Below are positions 28,184 through 38,520 of a stretch of DNA of 64,000 nt, piece by piece. A program made the position numbers and the translations under genes. Location of the stretch: NCBI RefSeq assembly GCF_003086295.3, contig NC_092039.1:94201061-94265060 (forward strand), written 5' to 3'. The notes beneath the pieces are model-generated. The model did no database searches. It was not told where the DNA came from and worked only from the letters and a program-made list of their open reading frames with translations. Numbering within the stretch: position 1 is the stretch's first letter; each line of letters begins with the position of its first letter. The stretch is from Arachis hypogaea (lineage: Eukaryota; Streptophyta; Magnoliopsida; Fabales; Fabaceae).

Positions 28184-30326
28184 CACAGACCCGAACCGGC
28201 CCGGCTCCGAAGGAATTTGGGCCGCGAAGACCCGGACCCGAAGTGACCCGGGGTGGATCCGGGAAAAAAAAGTGAAATCAAAAGGGGAAGTGAAGCCGGG
28301 ACCGGGCCATGGCTCGGGTCACCCAGACCCGGCCCGGTGGCCCGGCCAAATAAACATTACACACACAAATGCTAAAACGCGTTACTGGGCTAGGGCAACA
28401 CGCATTCACAGCCTCGCCCTCGTGCCTCCTTCAGCAGCTCATGCTCAGCGCCTCAGCCCTCAGCCATTGAGGCTCACTCCGGCACTCCCCACGCCCCACT
28501 CCGGCACTCCCCACGCCCCACTCCGGCTCTGGCAGTCGCCACTCCCCACGGCGCAGGCTGATCCGGTGACCCTGACCTCATCTTCTCTCCCCACGGCCCA
28601 CTCCAACTCTCGCGGCACGCAACACGCAGTCGCCGGCTCCTCCCTTTCTCATCTCTTCACAACCCTCCGTGTTTCACGCCGTCACCGCCGAAGCTCTTCG
28701 TTCGACGGACGACAGTGACGACGTACGGTGCTGCCCTGCTTCTCGGCGACGTTGCTCTGCTCTGCTAGTCCTGCTTCCTCTGTTCTGCTCTCTTCTCCGG
28801 TCTTCTTTTCAGGTCTTCTGCTCAGGTAAGTAATTAATTTTATTATGTCATTAATATTTTGATTAAGGATTAGGATTTTTGATAAACAGAATTTGTGAAT
28901 TTTGGTTGTAGGTGTTGATTTTCATTATTAGAACTCTGATTAGGTGTGTGTGGCTGTTGATGTGTGATTGTGTGTTTAACTTATTTTTTGTAAGGGGTTT
29001 GAGAGAAAGGAGAGGTATGTGAAGCTTGAGAATTGGATTCGGCGGCTCGATCTGGCCGGTTTTGTGAGGCTGCCTTTGAGAGACAATGATAAGTTGCATG
29101 CTAAGGAGGTTTTGCACAACTATGGACACAACAAATATATGATTAGAGAAGGCCATGGTTGCTTACTTGTTTGTTGGGGTGATAGACCCCTTTTCTCCAT
29201 TTCAGCATGGAGTTTTAGAGGATTAAATCTTTCTTTATAAGATGGAAGCAATACCTTATCTCCTTATATATGTAATTATGTATATCATTGTTCATTTGTT
29301 ATTGATTCCAACTATTTATTACTCTTCTTATTATTAGATTGCTTGTAACTGTAAATGGATGTGGGATAGTTTAGTGCAGCACCTAAAATTTCTCATGCAA
29401 CATATCTAGCATTGTTATTTTTTTTAATTATTATTTCAAATGGAAACATGTACATCTATTTCTATTTCTATTATTATTTGACTATTTGTTTGCTGTATCA
29501 GTGTATTAGAATTTGAAGTGTAAAAAATTAAGTCTCACATTAGTCAAACTTAGTCTAAGTGAAGAGTATATATTGAATGAGTAGACATAGTTTCCATGTA
29601 AAGTGGATTCATAGAAACTGTCCTTAACTTCTTTCGTATCCTTAACTCCATCCACATTTGAACAAGAGTGATAACAGTATTATAGAAACTGTCCTTAACT
29701 TCTTTCGTATCCTTAACTCCTTAACTTCTAGTGTTTGTTTGGTTGATGATTAATTGTATGTAAGCATCTTTTTTTTTCTTTATTTTATGATCATTTTTGT
29801 TTGTTTAGTTGATGGCTTGATCATTACTTGTATGTAAGCCATTTTATAGAGTATTATAAACTAACTTTGGTTCTGGCCCCAGATTGGGGTTGGCGCTCTG
29901 ATTAAAAGTACTTTACCAAGTCTCACTTTCTAACTTCCCTAGCAAGATCGAACATACATATATTAATAACGTTAAAGATATGGAGCATCTATAAGCATTG
30001 CTCATTATTATGTTAACAAAGCTAGCCTGTCATGGGCTGCCACACTCTCTCTATATTACATAACTAATTACTTTCTAGCTACAAATTTTGTCTTCACTTA
30101 CAAATTGTCTCATAATTGACTCAATTTTTTTGCAGTTGATAATTAGTTACTGATTTTCTGGGTTTACTGATTTTGTACTGATTTATAAATTTTTACTTGT
30201 GTTTACTGTATATTTACTGATTTGTTTTTTCATGTTTTATTATAAGATACTGTATATTTCTGATTTGCTGATTATTGTTGAATTTGTTCTTGATTTTGTT
30301 TGTTTAGCCAGTTTAGGTAACGAACA
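28184..30326 (+). other. hAT 5' region: subterminal repeats, GC-rich leader exon, intron
   Basis: The first 200 bp hold CCCGG-type subterminal repeats. About 28400-28820 is GC-rich (with a direct repeat of CCGGCACTCCCCACGCCCCA at 28481-28525) and probably is the transcribed leader. A strong splice donor CTCAG|GTAAGT occurs at about 28825, and an acceptor TTTAG|GTAACG at about 30315, eleven bases before the transposase ATG, suggesting a 1.5 kb 5'-UTR intron. Within it a 40 bp segment (ATAGAAACTGTCCTTAACTT...) is repeated at about 29609 and 29681. A 148-codon GC-rich frame at 28272-28718 is not convincing as a protein. Confidence 0.5.
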
Positions 30327-32607
30327 ATGGAAGGAGGAGATAATTGCATTCCTTCAGAATTTATGGAGGAGAATAAAACAATGGAAATTGAAGCTGAAAA
30401 TGTTGCTGATCCTGCAATTGATGCTGCCACAACTCCTGCTGAACTAGAAGCTATTGAAGAAAATTCTGATGAAAAAATGGAGAATCCAGAAGCTGCTCGA
30501 ACAAGGGGAAAGAAATCGTATGTTTGGCAGCATTTTACTCAACTTCCGTTAACTGAGACAAAGGGACTGCACCAAGCTAAATGTAATCATTGCCAGAAAA
30601 AATACGGTTGTCATCCTACTAAACATGGCACAAATTCTCTAAATAAACATTTAAAGAGTGCTCATAAGTGGATATTTACAAAAGCGGGGAAGAAGGGTAC
30701 ACTTCATGGGTACATGCCCAAAATTGAAGAAGAGGATCTATGCAATGCTTTTAAGGGTTATAACTTAGAAGATTGTAAGAAGTCTGTAGCTGAGTTTGTT
30801 GTACTTGATGAAATGCCGTTTAAAGTGGTCGAGGGGATTGGGTTTCGTAGGATGTTAAATCGATTTGAGCCAAGATTTACGGTACCATCTAGGATGACAG
30901 TCTCAAGAGATTGCTTTCAACTTTATTTAGATGAGAAGAAAAGGCTAAAAGAATGGTTGGCAAAGTCATGTGCTCGGGTTTGTTTGACAACAGATTGCTG
31001 GACATCAAATCAAAACTATACTTATATGAGCTTGACTGCACATTTTGTTGATGAAGAATGGATGTTACAAAAGAGAATTATAAATTTCTGTCAAATTGAG
31101 AACCACAAGGGTGACACTGTTGGAAGAGAAATCGAGAAATGCTTGAGAGAGTGGGGAATTGAAAAGGTCTTCACAATCACAGTGGATAATGCAACTTCGA
31201 ATGATGGAGCAATTACTTATCTTCAAAGGAAATTAGGTGCAAGAGGTGGGTTAGTGTGTGGAGGAAAGTATATGCATGTGAGATGCTGTGCTCATGTTCT
31301 TAATTTGGTAGTAAATGAAGGAATTAAAGAGCAACACACTTCAATTGAAAGCATTAGAAATGCTGTAAGGTATGTTAGGTCCTCTCCTCAAAGGACTAAA
31401 AAATTTAAAGATTGCATTGAGGCTGAATTAATTGAATCTAAAAGTCTTGTGTGCTTGGATGTTCCAACTAGGTGGAATTCTACCTATCTAATGTTGGAAC
31501 ATGCCGAAAAATTTGAAAAAGCTTTTGATAGACTTTATGATCAAGAACCTGATTTTGTAAGATGGTTTGGAGAGGATAGTGGGGGAAAAAAGAAAATTGG
31601 TCCACCTACACCCCTAGATTGGCAACATGCTAGGTTATTCATGGATTTTTTGAGAGTTTTCTATGAGATAACTTTGACTTTCACATCTTCCTTGCATGTT
31701 ACATCTAACATATGTTTTCATGAAATTGCATCTGTTGCTTCTCAATTAACATCTTGGAGCCACAATCAATCTGATTTGTTAGGAAGTATGGCATGCTCTA
31801 TGAAACATAAATATGATAAATATTGGGGACCGGTTGATAAATTTAATCCATTGTTACTTGTTGCTGTTGTATTGGATCCTCGGTACAAACTAGATTATCT
31901 CTGTTGGTGTTTGGAGGATGTCTATGACAAGGAAGTATCTACTAGCATGACTGGTGTTGTTAAACTCACATTAGATACATTGCATAAGTTTTATGAAAAA
32001 GAGGTTGTCGATGACAAACGAAGGGATGATGGTGGAGATTCATCTAGTATTGTATTGGATGACAATATTAAAATCTCAGCTGGTGCCAAGGGCGTTTCTG
32101 AAAATCGAGTGAATATGTGGAAAAAACAAAAAAGAGAGAAGGCTAATGCAGATAGCAAGTCAGATGTGGAGAGATATTTGGCCGAGGATACTGTGAAAGA
32201 TGAAAATTTTAATATATTGACTTGGTGGAAAGTGAATGCTTCAAAATACAGGATTCTTTCTCTCAGAGCCCGCGACATCTTGGGTATTCCGGTTTCAACT
32301 GTTGCTTCTGAATCATGCTTCAGCACCGGTGGACGTGTGCTTGATGTCTTTCGTAGCTCTTTGTCACCATTAATGGCTGAAGCTTTGATATGCACTCAAA
32401 GTTGGTTGTGCCCTTCTAAACAAGACGTTGGAGATCAAGAGTTTGATCAATTTGATAACAGTCAGAAGATTGTTGAAGGTACATTTATGATATCTTTATT
32501 ATTTGTGACTTATTTATTTCAAGTAATAATCATTTATATGAAAAATGAGTTACTTTATATGTTTTGTAGGTTTCACTAATGCATCCACATCACAAGGAAC
32601 AAGTTGA
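30327..32607 (+). CDS. hAT transposase (BED zinc finger, RICESLEEPER/Ac-like), apparently intact
   Basis: The main exon opens at ATG 30327 and stays open for over 700 codons. A BED zinc finger spans about residues 65-115 (Trp67, Cys86, Cys89, His108, His113). The RNase H-like catalytic core has CLTTDCWTSNQNYTYMSL near residue 215 and VDNATSNDGAI near 290, then CCAHVLNLVV. The hAT dimerisation domain lies at about 612-700 (WWKVNASKYRILSLRARDIL, STVASESCFSTGGRVLD). It should bind element ends in the nucleus and catalyse excision and insertion. A likely terminal intron (GT at 32479, AG at 32569) would replace the read-through tail with a short last exon stopping at 32607, giving about 729 residues. 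No internal stop, so it may be functional. It is the only clearly intact transposase here. Confidence 0.88.
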
Positions 32608-33020
32608 CAACATTAATGGCTATTGATAGAGGATGATTATTCTTATGTATTGTAAACCTTAACATTTTATTTGTATTGACTTAAATATTATTGTGTTATT
32701 TGTATTGACTTTAGACTAATGCATATTATTATATTATTTGTATTGACTTAAATATTTAGTGTTATTAGACAATATTAGTATTGGACTATTGATTGTGATG
32801 ATGCTTTGGTATTGATTGTGATTATGTTTTAATTTTGAAGAAGGGTTGGTTATGGCCCGGTTTTCACCCGGTTTTCACCCGGTTTAATTGTGGCCCATAA
32901 GGCTGTTGGTTTCATCGGGTCTAGGGCCGGGTCCGGGTCTAATAAATAGACCCGGTCTATATTTCGGGTCGGGTCTGGGTCACCTAAAACCCGGCTTCAC
33001 CCGGCCCATGTGCACCCCTA
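32608..33020 (+). other. hAT 3' region and right terminal repeat
   Basis: A non-coding AT-rich 3' UTR with ATTATTGTGTTATTTGTATTGACTT-like tandem repeats (32680-32765) is followed by GGTTTTCACCCGG repeats and CCGGGTC motifs, ending at the hAT tip CACCCCTA (33013-33020). Confidence 0.75.
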
Positions 33021-33679
33021 GTTAGAAACAAGAGACTGAGAGAGAAATCTGAAAAATGTATTATTGAGTTGTGATCAAAGGTACAATATACAAGGGGTAT
33101 TTATAGGTCCTAAATGAATCAAAGTAATAAAGACATAGAATCCTATAATTAATGTACAGATATACTATATAAATATAGACGATACTAATTGATCTAAATT
33201 GATTCTAATGATGATTCTTTAATCTAACATAAAAAAAACTACATATAAATAATTATATCGTACTCTACCTTCAGTTATTACTTCACGTTTTGGTGGATGC
33301 GACTACACTAACATACACATGAAATAATAATATTTTATAATCACTATGGGAGGGTTTTTATTTAAATAAAAAATTTATTATTTATCAATTTAAATAAAGA
33401 TATAGAAATATATCAATTTGTATATTTAATGTCAATTTTGTAATGAATAAATGCAAAAAACAAATTTTAAACGATATACATAGTCATAATTAATAAAAAC
33501 GAGATAACTTTATTTTTCTTATTTTTACATATATTATAGTGAAAATGACAGTTTTTTCACATTTTTGTTATTATTGGCATTCGGTGTGAAAATGAGAAAA
33601 TAAATTTAGAGTAAATTATTATTTTTATTTATAAAAACTAAAAATGCTGATATTTTTATCCACAGAAAATAAAAATTGA
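33021..33679. repeat. 660 bp direct duplication, copy B
   Basis: Near-identical to 27524-28183, starting directly at the hAT right tip with GTTAGAAAC. It includes a copia LTR lacking only its first T, and the same 450 bp flank. Beyond it the sequence continues as AAGTTATACC, presumably the original flank. Confidence 0.92.
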
Positions 33680-33935
33680 AAGTTATACCTATAAATAATA
33701 GTTTTCGTATATCGAAACTACTCCATCGTTAATTTGATATTAACTCCGTTAGTAAATCTTCCTATATAGCACGTTAAGACGTTATGTAGCAAAAGAGATC
33801 ATGCGTGCATTGTGAGCTGTGTGACCATTATAAAAAATCTTAAAGCCAAAAATTTTTCAAATTTTAAAATATTTTCCAAAAATTCATCCCAAATACGAAT
33901 CATAGTTTAAAAAAAACTTATTAGTATACAATCGA

Positions 33936-34453
33936 ATGTCAAGGAAGAGATTCTTTACCCCAGTTTTGAATGGAAGTAATTGTAATATATTTGAAGGCTC
34001 AATTTTAAAGCAGTTGCAAGATAAGATGTTTAATGGGAGTGTTTCTTTAGATTGGATGTGACGTTGCTGCAGTTTAAAACGACAATGAATACTGGGAGGT
34101 GGCTCGTCTATTGTCCCAATTGAAAGATAAACTCTTATATATACATTTTGTTTTCTTTCAAGTAAATATATTCCTAAACTTCTTTTTCTTTATTCTTGAT
34201 AGCTTCAGACTATAGTTACTTTGTATGATGAATAGACAAAATTGAAACTGAATGGAAGGCTTTTAAAAGAGCTTTGTTTGAAAGAAAGATGCATGAAAAT
34301 GTTCATGAGGTTAATGCTGAGGTGAAGATTCTAATAAAGTTACAGAAGATTGAAGTTGAAGTTAGTAGAGTTAGGTTGTGGCTTGTAATTGTATCTTTGC
34401 TTGTGGTGCTTAACTTTGTGTGCAATGTGTGTCTTATTTTGAGTAGGTCCTGA
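33936..34453 (+). pseudogene. decayed GRF-type zinc-finger protein fragment with C-terminal membrane helix
   Basis: With frame changes, the 34040-34150 region reads CDVAAV, then a segment with TMNTGRWLVYCPN, the core of GRF-type zinc fingers (Cys...GR-F--CP-W). A plausible donor CAA|GTAAAT and acceptor TTGATAG surround a short intron (about 34162-34200). The last part (34235-34453) is open: IETEWKAFKRALFERKMHEN, a helical Lys/Glu/Val segment, then WLVIVSLLVVLNFVCNVCLI, a membrane helix close to the C-terminus. GRF finger plus coiled coil plus terminal membrane helix is a common arrangement in small plant proteins of unknown role. Stops in the finger region suggest a pseudogene. Start uncertain. 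Confidence 0.4.
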
Positions 34454-34547
34454 TCTGAATACTACTTCATATATGATTATACAATGATGATAACATTAGT
34501 CCGAGGATTCATTATCATTCTTGACACTAGGTACTTTCTATCATGCA

Positions 34548-36404
34548 TGATGAGTTTGTAAAACTCTAATTTAATTTTGACGATGAACAAACATTATTGA
34601 AATATTTAATTACAAAATTATTAATTTAATTTTCATTTAACATATGTTGTAGATTTATAATTGGACCGAAAATAAAAGTTTAGTTGCAAGCCCAAAATCT
34701 AAACCTGCAATCAGCCTTGCTTCATGTTTCTTATACTATGTGGCTGAATTTTTGTGATGTTTATTGGGCCAGGTTAAATGATTATCATAAGCCTAATTTC
34801 AAATCTTTACTAATGAGATCAATGCATGATCCGAAAATAATTCATCAGGAAAGCAAATGTTATCATTTGCTCTATGTCTTCCATCGGATCACATGACTGA
34901 AATATTTGGGCCAGTTTTGAGTATCATTGTTACAAGCCCAAACTAAAATTGCTTGGAGGCAAGCATGTTTGGTCCGAAACCATGAAGCAAAGAAAACAAA
35001 GCTTCAATGCTTCCAACGGATCCAAGAAATTTACCATGTGATGGATTCCAAAATTCATTCAATTATTATTTATTGCATGGGAACTATGAGAGAGAATATG
35101 AGTGACATGATTGATGCTACACACCACTCTAGCAAGGGAAGTAAAAGCAACTCAGTTTTTCAAAACACAATTAATTGCTTCTCTTTCTTCATTTTCGTCT
35201 CTCTCATCTCTTTCTTTCTTTCGGACAATACCCAGGAAACCATGGAAGCAAAAATGAGCTACCAGAAGGAAAGAAAAGCACGCCTAAAGACCATCATAAT
35301 GATGGCAAGAAAACATATCAAAATAAAAGTATGCTGTGGCTGAGATTTTCACCAAAAATGGTAAGATTTGGTGAGGTAATCTCGAGCTCTGTATACTCAA
35401 AAAGAAAGAAGAAAATTCGGCCAGCAAGGAGGAGATTCTTGGAGGCATGGCTTGTCTCTGATTCTTCTCAACCACCACAGGAAGTAGCTAGAGTGGCGAA
35501 GTGATGGAAGAGGCAGAGATTGGAGCAGATGAAGCTATCATCATCATGAAGCATCAAGGGCCAGAAATCCATCTTGGAGAGCAAGCCAAGGATGGAGTGC
35601 TCGAATTGATGAAGAGTGATGACCAAGGAAGAACTAGAGGTATTTGCATGTTGGGTTTTGCATGAGTTACCTCTTCTCTCTCTGTGGCCGAACCGGTTCT
35701 GTTTTGAAGGAAAAGAAGTTAAGCTTGGTTTTGGTTTTTCAACTGTGAAGGCTTCTCCTCTCTATAAAAGGGGTGAACAGTCACAGTTTGATTCAAGGAA
35801 GAAAGTTTGAGAGTGCAAGGCACACAAGTCTGATAGCTACCTAAGCTAGCAGTTTTTCTTCTCCTTCAATGTATTTTGTTTTGTATTTTTTTGATTAATT
35901 TTGTCTTTTCTTGAGTCTCATGGAAAAGGCAAACAGTGAGGTTTGTATGAAAAAGCCATAGAGCGGAAAAAGGCAGAGAGTGCAAAATTAAAGGAAAAAG
36001 CCATAGATGTCTTTAGAGTTCCTTTGTTCATCTATGTTGTGTTTCATGATTCTGTGGGAATCCCCTTGTAAGTTGGGTTAGCACTTTACAATTTGTAATC
36101 AGGTTGATTATAGTGAAATTCCATCATGGTTGTGATGGAGACTGGATGTAGGCTGCATTGCACTTAGCAGCTGAACCAGGATATATCTGGGTGTAATTCT
36201 CTTTCTCTCCTACTCCATTTCTGTTTCTACTGTCCAGGAGCAAAAATCGAAAATATCTCGTGCCAAGTGACGAGACAAAAATAAAAATCTCGTGGTTAGG
36301 GACGAGACAAAAACAGAAAAGTCTCCTCAAAGACCAGAAAGTGTAATCAAGCAAAAAGGGGGCTAAGATTTAACCCCCCCTTCTCTTAGCCACTGAAACC
36401 ATCA
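34548..36404 (+). repeat. SIRE 5' LTR (1857 bp)
   Basis: Starts TGATGAGTTTG, ends CCATCA two bases before the primer site. It contains a good TATA box (CTATAAAAGGGG, about 35761-35772) that would start genomic RNA near 35795. Open frames at 34684-35810 recur in both LTRs but have no coding character. The matching 3' LTR pieces are 44118-44572 and 55279-56336. Confidence 0.92.
35761..35772 (+). promoter_or_regulatory. SIRE LTR TATA box
   Basis: TCTATAAAAGGG lies about 640 bp upstream of the primer site, at the expected U3/R boundary. The same box is kept in the 3' LTR near 56076-56089. Confidence 0.65.
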
Positions 36405-36406
36405 AT

Positions 36407-36418
36407 TGGTATCAGAGC
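36407..36418 (+). other. SIRE primer-binding site (tRNA-iMet)
   Basis: TGGTATCAGAGC, a perfect complement to the initiator tRNA-Met 3' end, two bases after the LTR. Confidence 0.9.
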
Positions 36419-36440
36419 TTGGTCTCAAAGAGATCATGCT

Positions 36441-37571
36441 TTGCAGCTTGGAGAAAAGATCCACATGGTAGAAAATAGTGACTCAAATCTGGTGTCCTAC
36501 AATCTCACAGAAGGACAGTCAAGCAACAGACCTCCTCTTTTCAATGGGAAAAACTATACCTATTGGAAAGAAAGAATGAATATCTTTGTGCAAGCAGTAG
36601 ACTACAGACTTTGGAAGATCATCCTAGAAGGTCCTCAATTTCCATCCAACACAAGTGCTGAAGGAGTAGTCACTCTTAAACCAGAAGCAAGCTGGACCGA
36701 AGAAGATAGAAAGAAAGTAGAGCTAAATGCCAAAGCTGTAAACCTACTTAACTGTGCTATCAGCTTCGAGGAGTACCGACGGGTATCACGATGCACAATG
36801 GCAAAGGAAATCTGGGATAAATTGCAAATCACTCATAAAAGAACCACCACTGTAAAGAAAACTAGGATAGACATGTTAAACAGGGAGTATGAAATGTTTA
36901 CAATGAAGGAAGGAGAATCCATTGATGAACTGTTCGAACGGTTCAACACCATTATTGTTGGCTTGGATGCTATGGGAATAATACATTCCGATTCTGTGCT
37001 TGTGAGAAGAGTGCTGAGATGTCTCACTAAAGAGTGGAAAACAAAAGCTTTAATTATTTCTGAAAGTAGTAACCTTGATTCCATGACACTTGATGATTTG
37101 AGAGGAAACCTTCTTACTTTTGAAAACACTTATTTAAAAAAGGAGTCAAAAAAGAAAGAAATTGCTTTTTCTTCTGTAACTAACCCCTTGGATGATGAAT
37201 CTAGTGATAACTCCTCTGAAAATGAATTTGTGTTGTTTGCCAAAAAATTTAGGAAAATGGTGAAGTTCAAAGGCAAAGGCAGCAGCTCAAAGAAAATGAA
37301 GAAAGATCTTAGCAAAGTAACTTGTTACAACTGCAAGGAAATGGGGCATTTCAAATCTGATTGTCCCAAGTTGAAGAAAGTGGAGAAGAAAAAAAGAGGA
37401 AAGAAGAAGGGTCTAATGGCATCATGGGAAGACTTGGAAAATGACTCAGACAGTGATGAAGAATCTGAGACCAAGTCACAGCCTTGTCTCATGGCAAATC
37501 ATGTAGATCAAGTATTCTTTCAAAATTCTGACACTGAAGACCTTCATCTTATGATGGACCAACCTTTCTGA
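36441..37571 (+). CDS. SIRE gag protein
   Basis: The frame is 376 codons from a TTG; the first ATG in frame is at 36465 (MVENSDSN). The N-terminal gag domain shows PPLFNGKNYTYWKERMNIFV, then IWDKLQITHKRTTTVKKTRI and SIDELFERFNTIIVGLDAMG. This is the UBN2-type copia gag that forms the virus-like particle. A CCHC zinc knuckle (CYNCKEMGHFKSDC) follows near residue 295 after a Lys-rich tract, for RNA binding. The C-terminus is acidic and then ends at a TGA at 37569, where related gag-pol frames would continue, so the stop may be a mutation. It lies 20-60 bases downstream of the primer site. Confidence 0.85.
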   Translation: MQLGEKIHMVENSDSNLVSYNLTEGQSSNRPPLFNGKNYTYWKERMNIFVQAVDYRLWKIILEGPQFPSNTSAEGVVTLKPEASWTEEDRKKVELNAKAVNLLNCAISFEEYRRVSRCTMAKEIWDKLQITHKRTTTVKKTRIDMLNREYEMFTMKEGESIDELFERFNTIIVGLDAMGIIHSDSVLVRRVLRCLTKEWKTKALIISESSNLDSMTLDDLRGNLLTFENTYLKKESKKKEIAFSSVTNPLDDESSDNSSENEFVLFAKKFRKMVKFKGKGSSSKKMKKDLSKVTCYNCKEMGHFKSDCPKLKKVEKKKRGKKKGLMASWEDLENDSDSDEESETKSQPCLMANHVDQVFFQNSDTEDLHLMMDQPF

Positions 37572-38175
37572 AAAAATAAGATGTTTTCTGCTTGATAATC
37601 AAGATCTTGAACAACAAATTGACATTCTTAAAGTTGAAAATAATTTTCTCAAAGAAAAGCTAAGAGAGGCCAAAACTGCTTGTGATTTTGTGGAAGAAAA
37701 TAAGCAGTTGAAAGCTCAACTTAGAAGTTGTGAAAGTGATCATTTGGTAGTTGCTTATGTAAACTATTTTAAGGAAAATGAAGAGTTGATGAAAAAGATT
37801 AAAAGTCTTGAACATGACATAGCCAAATTTACTCAAAGTTCTGAAAATCTAAATCAAATATTGGCTAGTCAAAAACCACTCTTTGATAAAGCTGGTTTGG
37901 GGTTTTACAAATTTGATAAGAAACCTTCTTTTAAAGATAGAGCTTCTTCCTCTAATGACACAAGGTTTCAAGATCCCACCTACTTTAACAAAACAGCAAC
38001 TCCAAGGTTTTGTAGGCTATGTAACCGAAGCGGTCATTTTCTTGTTCAGTGTTTCTTTGGTGAAAAAATGATGGTGATAAAGTTTACAAAGTTGTTTTTG
38101 ATTACAATGATTTAGGACATAGGAGTTGGTTTAACGTGAAAGGATCCAAGAAAATTTGGATACCTAAGGTCACTT
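37572..38175 (+). pseudogene. SIRE gag-pol linker, coiled-coil and second zinc knuckle
   Basis: The open part (37690-38115) has a Glu/Lys/Leu coiled coil (ENEELMKKIKSLEHDIAKF) and a second CCHC-like knuckle (CRLCNRSGHFLVQC). A coiled-coil linker between gag and protease is usual in SIRE elements. Frameshifts at both ends (near 37570 and 38060-38180) disconnect it from gag and protease. Confidence 0.65.
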
Positions 38176-38190
38176 GAGCTTATTTTGTAG

Positions 38191-38520
38191 GTGTGCCTAG
38201 CATCCAAGAGGAAGGAAAATATGTGGTACATGGATAGCGGATGCTCTAGGCATATGACCAGAAAGACAACCTTCTTCATAAAGCTTGATGAATATGATGG
38301 AGGACTTGTCACTTTCGGTGATGATGGTAAAGGAAAGATAGTGGCCGTTGGAAAAGTTGGTAAAAGCTTTTCATCTTGTATAAATGATGTTCTTCTTGTA
38401 AATGGTTTGAAACACAATTTACTTAGTGTAAGTCAATTGTGTGATTTAGGATTTGAAGTAATTTTTAGAAAATTTGTGTGCTTGGTTGTTTGTGAAAAAA
38501 CTGGGGGATATTCTTTTTGA
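38191..38520 (+). CDS. SIRE aspartic protease segment
   Basis: The 109-codon frame carries WYMDSGCSRHMT, the copia protease active-site region with Asp in DSG. It then reads VTFGDDGKGKIVAVGKVG and VLLVNGLKHNLLSVSQLCDLGFEVIF, the usual protease C-terminal pattern. The protease would cut the gag-pol polyprotein. A frameshift near 38475-38515 passes to the integrase frame. It is not a free-standing gene, since it lacks its own natural start. Confidence 0.8.
   Translation: MCLASKRKENMWYMDSGCSRHMTRKTTFFIKLDEYDGGLVTFGDDGKGKIVAVGKVGKSFSSCINDVLLVNGLKHNLLSVSQLCDLGFEVIFRKFVCLVVCEKTGGYSF

Larger units (their letters stand above)
28184..33020 (+). mobile_element. hAT-superfamily transposon, about 4.84 kb, left tip missing
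   Basis: The right end reads CCCATGTGCACCCCTA, i.e. in inverse TAGGGGTGCACATGGG, the standard hAT tip. Near both ends are dense CCCGG / CCGGG subterminal repeats (28190-28340 and 32855-33005). Between them lies an intact Ac/hAT transposase gene. The left end starts at CACAGACCCGAACCGG, matching the inner part of the expected terminal repeat but without the first TAGGGGTG-like bases. Instead of an 8 bp target duplication the element is flanked by a 660 bp direct repeat. hAT elements normally make 8 bp duplications; here the eight bases after the right tip are GTTAGAAA. Confidence 0.85.

Noticed and set aside
28272..28718. 148-codon GC-rich plus-strand frame in the hAT 5' region
   Set aside because: Low-complexity Pro/His/Ser/Ala product over CCCGG subterminal repeats and a local direct repeat; better explained as leader exon, ended by a strong splice donor at about 28825.
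34927..35810. Several plus-strand frames of 60-140 codons, repeated at 55284-56125
   Set aside because: They lie inside the SIRE LTRs and are conserved only because the LTRs are copies.
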